Below are positions 59,757-64,000 of a stretch of 64,000 bases of DNA, in pieces. The translations under genes were made by a program, and so were the position numbers. Under the pieces are notes generated by a model, which was not told the origin of the DNA, did not search any database, and saw only the letters and a program-made list of their open reading frames with translations. Source of the DNA: JACCQS01 sp963766765 (GTDB lineage: Bacteria > Actinomycetota > Actinomycetes > Mycobacteriales > Geodermatophilaceae). The number at the start of each line of letters is the position of its first letter. Positions within the stretch are counted from its first letter, which is position 1. The stretch spans positions 1 to 64,000 of the forward strand of contig CAVYBR010000018.1 in the NCBI GenBank assembly GCA_963766765.1, in the 5' to 3' direction.

Positions 59757-61889
59757 ATGCCCGATCCCGCGGCCGTAGCTGCCGGCCCCCGCACAGCCGA
59801 CCAGCCGCAGATCCAGGCTGTGTCGGCCGACCGGGCCGCGGTGACCGAGGCCCCGGTCCTCCCGCCGGGCCGTTACCTCAATCGCGAGCTCTCCTGGCTC
59901 GACTTCAATGCCCGCGTTCTCGCCCTGGCCGAGGACCCGAAGCGCATGTTGCTCGAGCGGGTGAAATTTCTGGCGATCTTCGCCTCGAATCTCGACGAGT
60001 TCTACATGGTGCGGGTCGCCGGGCTCAAGCGCCGGCAGAGCACGGGGCTGGCCATGCGCTCTCCCGACGGCCTCACACCCCGCGAGCAGCTCGAGCAGAT
60101 CACCGCCCGTACCCGGGAGTTGTCCACTCGGCACGCCCTCTACTTCGCCGAAGACATCGCGCCCGCCCTGGCGGCCGAGGGGATCCGCATCCTGCACTGG
60201 GAAGCGCTCGAACGAGGCGAAGCGGCCCGGCTCCGCGAGTACTTCAGGGACCACGTGTTCCCCGTCCTCACACCACTGGCCGTCGATCCAGCCCACCCGT
60301 TCCCGTACATCAGCGGTCTGTCGTTGAACCTGGCGGTGTTGATCCGTGACCACGCCGGTGGGCCGTCTCGGTTCGCCCGGGTCAAGGTCCCGAACAATGT
60401 CCCGCGGTTCGTGACCCTCGCCGACGGTGCGAGTTTCCTCCCCGTCGAAGACCTCATCTCCGCCCATCTACCGCAGTTGTTCCCCGGCAACGACGTGATC
60501 TCCCACCACGTCTTCCGAGTCACCCGCAACGCAGACTTCGACGTCGAGGATGACCGGGACGAGGACCTGCTCCAGGCTCTGGAGCGCGAACTGGCCAGGC
60601 GCCGATTCGGGCCGGCCGTCCGCCTGGAGATCACCGACAGCATGGACGAGGAAGTGCTCGGCTTCCTCCTCAGCGAATTGGACATCACCGAGTCCGACGT
60701 AATCCGAGTCACGGGGCTGCTGGACCTCTCCGCGCTGATGGCGATCTATGACTTGGACCGACCTGGACTGAAAGACGATCCCTTCGTCCCCGCCACCCAC
60801 CCGCGCCTGTCGGAAGGCGAGACACCCAAGAGCGTCTTCGCGACCCTCCGGGAGGGCGATGTCCTCGTTCACCACCCCTACGACTCGTTCGCCACGAGCG
60901 TGCAGCGGTTCATCGAGCAGGCCGCCGAAGACCCGCATGTGCTCGCGATCAAGCAGACCCTCTACCGAACCTCCGGTGACTCCCCGATCGTCGAGGCCCT
61001 CAGTGATGCCGCTCGGGCCGGCAAGCAGGTTGTCGTGATCGTGGAGATCAAGGCTCGATTCGACGAAGCCGCCAACATCAGCTGGGCCAGACAGCTCGAG
61101 CAGGCCGGCTGCCACGTCGTCTACGGACTCGTGGGGCTCAAGACACATTGCAAGACTGCGTTGGTCGTCCGAAGTGAAAATGGCGTCCTGCGTCGCTACT
61201 GCCACATCGGGACAGGCAACTACAACCCCAAGACGGCGCGCATCTACGAGGACTTCGGAGTCCTGACCGCAGACTCCCGGGTCGGCGCCGACCTCACCGA
61301 CCTGTTCAACGCACTGACCGGCTATTCCCGCCAGACCAACTATCGGACGCTATTGGTGTCGCCGCGAGGTATCCGGCAGGGCTTGCTGGACCGGATCGAG
61401 CGCGAGATCGGTCATGCGCTGGCCGGGCGGCCGGCCGGGGTGACATTCAAGATCAACGCCGTTGTGGATGAAGGCATCATCGATGGCCTGTATCGAGCAG
61501 CTCAGGCCGGGGTCGAGGTCCGGATGCTGGTCCGCGGTATCTGTTCCCTGCGGCCAGGGGTTCCAGGTCTGTCGGAAAACGTCCAGGTCCGATCCATCGT
61601 CGGCCGATTCCTGGAGCACTCCCGGGTCGTCCATTTCCTCAACGACGGCGATCCGGAATGGTGGCTGGGCAGCGCGGACATGATGCACCGCAACCTCGAT
61701 CGGCGCATCGAAGTGCTGCTGCAGGTGACAGATCCAATTGCCCGCCAGCAACTCTCGGACGTGACCGATCTGGCGTGGGGAGCCTCGGTGCGTCGGTGGG
61801 AGCTTCAAGCAGATGGCACTTGGAGCCAATCTGGTGACGAGGACTACCAGGCAACTCTCATCGCAGGGCTCGCCGACCGGGACAGCTGA
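59757..61889 (+). CDS. ppk1: Polyphosphate kinase 1
   Basis: Reversible synthesis of polyphosphate from ATP. 710 aa from ATG 59757: N-terminal RYLNRELSWLDFNARVLALAED, VKFLAIFASNLDEFYMVRVAGL, middle PYDSFATSVQRFIEQAAEDPH, catalytic His in GLKTHCKTALVVR (HxK), HIGTGNYNPKTARIYEDFG, and a final HKD-like ADMMHRNLDRRIEVLL. GTG 59739 is possible as an earlier start. The ppk1-mutT1 order is conserved in actinobacteria. Confidence 0.96.
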   Translation: MPDPAAVAAGPRTADQPQIQAVSADRAAVTEAPVLPPGRYLNRELSWLDFNARVLALAEDPKRMLLERVKFLAIFASNLDEFYMVRVAGLKRRQSTGLAMRSPDGLTPREQLEQITARTRELSTRHALYFAEDIAPALAAEGIRILHWEALERGEAARLREYFRDHVFPVLTPLAVDPAHPFPYISGLSLNLAVLIRDHAGGPSRFARVKVPNNVPRFVTLADGASFLPVEDLISAHLPQLFPGNDVISHHVFRVTRNADFDVEDDRDEDLLQALERELARRRFGPAVRLEITDSMDEEVLGFLLSELDITESDVIRVTGLLDLSALMAIYDLDRPGLKDDPFVPATHPRLSEGETPKSVFATLREGDVLVHHPYDSFATSVQRFIEQAAEDPHVLAIKQTLYRTSGDSPIVEALSDAARAGKQVVVIVEIKARFDEAANISWARQLEQAGCHVVYGLVGLKTHCKTALVVRSENGVLRRYCHIGTGNYNPKTARIYEDFGVLTADSRVGADLTDLFNALTGYSRQTNYRTLLVSPRGIRQGLLDRIEREIGHALAGRPAGVTFKINAVVDEGIIDGLYRAAQAGVEVRMLVRGICSLRPGVPGLSENVQVRSIVGRFLEHSRVVHFLNDGDPEWWLGSADMMHRNLDRRIEVLLQVTDPIARQQLSDVTDLAWGASVRRWELQADGTWSQSGDEDYQATLIAGLADRDS

Positions 61890-62777
61890 ATGCGCACACC
61901 AGTCCTCGCCGCCGGCGGCATCATCTGGCGGCCCGCCTCGGACGCAGAGGCGATCGAGGTGCTCCTGGTCCACCGTCCGAAGTACGACGATTGGACTTTT
62001 CCGAAGGGCAAACTGCATCAAGGCGAGTCACTTATCGCGGCGGCCGTGCGCGAGGTTGCCGAGGAGACCGGGCTGTCAGTCATCGTCGGACATCGCATGC
62101 GCACAGTCAGTTATGCAACGACCGACGGTCCAAAAGAAGTCACGTACTGGGTGATGCAACCCGCCGATGGTGACTTCGCGCCCAATGCCGAAGTCGATCA
62201 GATTCGCTGGGTCCCAGTCGCCGTGGCTGCCGAGGAATTGAGCTATGCGCACGACCGGCGGCTGGCTCTCGAGCTCACCGATCTGCCGCCCGGAGTCGTC
62301 CGCGTAGTGCTGGTCCGCCACGCCGATGCCGGGCAACGCAAGGACGACCCGGCGGCCGACATCACCCGGCCACTGTCCGAACGAGGCGCCGACCAAGCGC
62401 ACGCGCTCACGCCGTTGCTGACGTTGTTCGCTCCGACTCGGGTCATCTCCGCACCCGCGCTGCGCTGCGTGCAGACGGTCGAGCCGCTGGCTGACGCGCT
62501 CGGTCTCACCGTGGAAGTGGAACCGACGCTCGGCGAGGCGGAATTCGCCCGCGATCCAAGCCCTGCCGCGGAGCTGTTGCTAGCGGCGCTGCACGCCACC
62601 AAGGACACGACGGTGATCTCCAGCCAGGGAGGCGTGATCCCCGGACTCATCGCCGGGCTGCCGTCTGCCGACGCGCCGGAGCCACTCACGCCAGTAGTGG
62701 CCAAGGCCGGTGTCTGGACCCTGGCCACTACTGGCGGTCGGGTGCGGGCGGACTATTACCCCCCGCCCCAGGCGTGA
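61890..62777 (+). CDS. mutT1: MutT1-like Nudix hydrolase fused to histidine phosphatase
   Basis: 295 aa. Nudix domain (about 1-135) with FPKGKLHQGESLIAAAVREVAEETGL, then a histidine-phosphatase domain (about 145-290) with RVVLVRHADAG and the second catalytic region ending SSQGGVIPGLIA. In mycobacteria this fusion removes 8-oxo-dGTP and diadenosine polyphosphates. Starts directly after the ppk1 stop, so it is cotranscribed. Convergent with hupB. Confidence 0.92.
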   Translation: MRTPVLAAGGIIWRPASDAEAIEVLLVHRPKYDDWTFPKGKLHQGESLIAAAVREVAEETGLSVIVGHRMRTVSYATTDGPKEVTYWVMQPADGDFAPNAEVDQIRWVPVAVAAEELSYAHDRRLALELTDLPPGVVRVVLVRHADAGQRKDDPAADITRPLSERGADQAHALTPLLTLFAPTRVISAPALRCVQTVEPLADALGLTVEVEPTLGEAEFARDPSPAAELLLAALHATKDTTVISSQGGVIPGLIAGLPSADAPEPLTPVVAKAGVWTLATTGGRVRADYYPPPQA

Positions 62778-62800
62778 GTGCTCGTTCTAAGCCGGGGCTG

Positions 62801-63355
62801 TTACTTCTTGCCCTTCTTGCCGGACTTCTTGGCCAAGACCTTCGCCGCCGGCTTCTTGGCGACCTTGGGGGCCGACTTCGAGGCAAGAACCTTCGCTGCA
62901 ACCTTCTTGGTGGGGGCGGTCTTCTTGGCCGGCGCGGACTTCCTTGCAGTCGTCTTCTTCGCCGGCGCGGCCCGCTTCGCGGGGGCTGCCTTCTTGGCCG
63001 CGGTCCTCTTGGCCGGGGCGGCCTTGGTCGCCGAGGGGGCCGACGTGCGCTTGGCTGTCGTGGTCTTGGTCAGCCGCTTGGCGCCGCTGACCACATCCTT
63101 GAATCCCTGACCCGGCCGAAACGCCGGAACTGAGGTCTTCTTGAGCCGGATGGCGACACCGGTGCGCGGATTGCGGGCGGTACGCGCTGCGCGCTCCCGC
63201 TTTTCGAAGACACCGAACCCCGTGATGGCCACGCGCTCGCCGGTGGCTACTGCACGTAGGACCGTATCCACCATCGTCTCGATGACCGCTCCGGTGGACT
63301 TCTTGTCGGTCTTGGTCTTGGCAGCTACGGCGTCGATCAGTTCAGCTTTGTTCAC
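62801..63355 (-). CDS. hupB: HU-family nucleoid protein with lysine/alanine-rich tail
   Basis: 184 aa. HU domain (1 to about 92): VNKAELIDAVAAKTKTDKKSTG, VITxMVDTVL, RVAITGFGVFEKRERAARTARNP and FRPGQGFKDVV. A histone-H1-like tail of about 90 residues, made of PAKK/AAKK/KVAAK units, follows. Compacts DNA and binds RNA in mycobacteria. GTG 63355 has GGGAGG five nt upstream. The tail repeats are protein-level and do not point to a mobile element. Confidence 0.95.
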   Translation of the reverse strand: MNKAELIDAVAAKTKTDKKSTGAVIETMVDTVLRAVATGERVAITGFGVFEKRERAARTARNPRTGVAIRLKKTSVPAFRPGQGFKDVVSGAKRLTKTTTAKRTSAPSATKAAPAKRTAAKKAAPAKRAAPAKKTTARKSAPAKKTAPTKKVAAKVLASKSAPKVAKKPAAKVLAKKSGKKGKK

Positions 63356-63422
63356 GTGTCCTCCCGGACGTTGCAGGGATGCACCGCTGCGGTGCTCCCG
63401 GTGTAGCTGGGTACGTCGCTCC

Positions 63423-63458
63423 GACAAGGAAGCTAAGCCCTATTAGAGCAAGACTCAA
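63423..63458 (-). promoter_or_regulatory. Candidate hupB promoter
   Basis: On the minus strand: -35 TTGAGT at 63453-63458, a 17-bp spacer and -10 TAGCTT at 63430-63435. Transcription would start near 63423, leaving a leader of roughly 65-70 nt before the GTG. By-eye match only. Confidence 0.5.
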
Positions 63459-63513
63459 CTATCTACGCGGCGTGTTTGGCTATATCTGGCAACAGGTTTC
63501 GGGCTGCATTCGC

Positions 63514-64000
63514 CTAACTGACGCTGGGAAGTCGCTCCGGGCGGGTCTTCTCGAACTCTGCGATGAGATCATCATGCCGCTGCGTGAGTGCGATGTCGTC
63601 AAGACCTTCGAGCAGACGCCAGCGTGCGTAGGCGTCGATACGGAACGGGAGTATCACTCCCCCGTACCGGATCTCATTGCCGACGAGGTCGACTTCCACT
63701 GGTTGGTCGGCGCGCGCCTCGGCGTGCTGCCAGAGCTTCTCGACCTCGGCGATCGGCAACTCGATGACCAACAGTCCGGACTTGAGCGCGTTGTTGCGGA
63801 AGATGTCACCGAAGCGTGGCGCGATGACGACCCTGAACCCATAGTCCAGAAGCGCCCAGACGGCGTGCTCTCGTGAGGAGCCGGTACCGAAGTCGTTGTC
63901 CGCTACCAAAATCGAGGCTTTCGCATATTCCGGCTTGTTGAGTACGAAGTCGGCCTCGTGAGCCCGCCACGAGGCGAACAGCCCGTCCTCGAATCCGCTT
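63514..64000 (-). CDS. leuD: 3-isopropylmalate dehydratase small subunit (partial)
   Basis: Small subunit of the leucine-pathway isomerase. The right edge of the window cuts off the N-terminus; about 161 codons are visible. ILVADNDFGTGSSREHAVWALLDYG, VIAPRFGDIFRNNALKSGLL and the C-terminal FRIDAYARWRLLEGLDDIALT (parts) are typical. The upstream partner leuC should be just outside. Reads toward hupB; 158 bp separate its stop from the hupB start. Confidence 0.95.
   Translation of the reverse strand, partial: SGFEDGLFASWRAHEADFVLNKPEYAKASILVADNDFGTGSSREHAVWALLDYGFRVVIAPRFGDIFRNNALKSGLLVIELPIAEVEKLWQHAEARADQPVEVDLVGNEIRYGGVILPFRIDAYARWRLLEGLDDIALTQRHDDLIAEFEKTRPERLPSVS

Noticed and set aside
62801..63090. 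Repetitive DNA in the hupB tail as a repeat array
   Set aside because: It is low-complexity coding for Lys/Ala/Pro-rich residues; units are imperfect and follow codons.

Overview
This window is a block of a high-GC actinobacterial chromosome (Actinomycetota). It is GC-rich throughout and uses many GTG and some TTG starts. It has actinobacterial markers: SepIVA, an HU protein with a lysine/alanine-rich tail, CofC for coenzyme F420, a MutT1-type Nudix/phosphatase fusion, and ribosomal protein S16 with a long charged tail. From memory, the gene order matches the conserved actinobacterial stretch that in Mycobacterium tuberculosis runs from the M23 peptidase next to rpsB to leuD. I cannot name the genus. 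No tRNA, rRNA, insertion sequence, integrase-bounded island or CRISPR array was seen.

Layout. 1-6868: secreted M23-family protein, xerC, an MFS transporter, a divergent acetyltransferase, then dprA, comM and yraN. 6869-9063: an accessory insertion with a small secreted protein, a methyltransferase broken by two frameshifts and a truncated LuxR-type regulator. 9064-14469: a long minus-strand cluster of rpsP, KH protein, rimM, trmD, Nudix, rplS, lepB, rnhB and DUF2469 (RNA processing, translation, secretion). 14744-20191: a GGDEF-EAL c-di-GMP protein and two different prolyl-tRNA synthetases in tandem. 20217-25215: amidohydrolase, ffh, GH25 lysozyme, a small zinc-ribbon protein and an EamA transporter. 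25154-29231: amtB-glnB-glnD nitrogen-control operon. 29476-32058: a NikMNQO/CbiMNQO-type metal ECF transporter whose upstream region carries two tandem sites resembling Nur (nickel regulator) boxes. 32069-37103: PhoD-like phosphatase, ftsY, a TauE-like permease, a YbaN-like protein and an EEP hydrolase. 37107-43587: smc, small coiled-coil protein, mutM, rnc, rpmF, yceD. 43713-49695: double-domain glycosyltransferase, sepIVA, coaD, rsmD, recG. 49692-56878: FakA/DAK-like protein, rpmB, cytidylate-kinase-like protein, thiL, stand-alone RAM-domain protein, a frameshifted DUF3515 gene, ddl and a cystathionine lyase-like gene. 56886-64000: gpsA, plsC, cofC, cold-shock-like protein, ppk1, mutT1, hupB and the 3' part of leuD.

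Most genes are housekeeping and tightly packed, with many 1-4 nt stop/start overlaps that suggest translational coupling. The points that stand out are the paired bacterial-type and archaeal/eukaryotic-type ProRS genes, the candidate nickel-responsive operator, candidate GlnR sites, the decaying LuxR/methyltransferase pair, an in-frame 21-bp repeat inside recG, an 11-bp triple repeat upstream of the RAM protein, a strong inverted repeat beside ftsY, and genes whose frame or start is broken (methyltransferase, DUF3515, glnD). The broken genes may be real mutations or single-base sequence errors.
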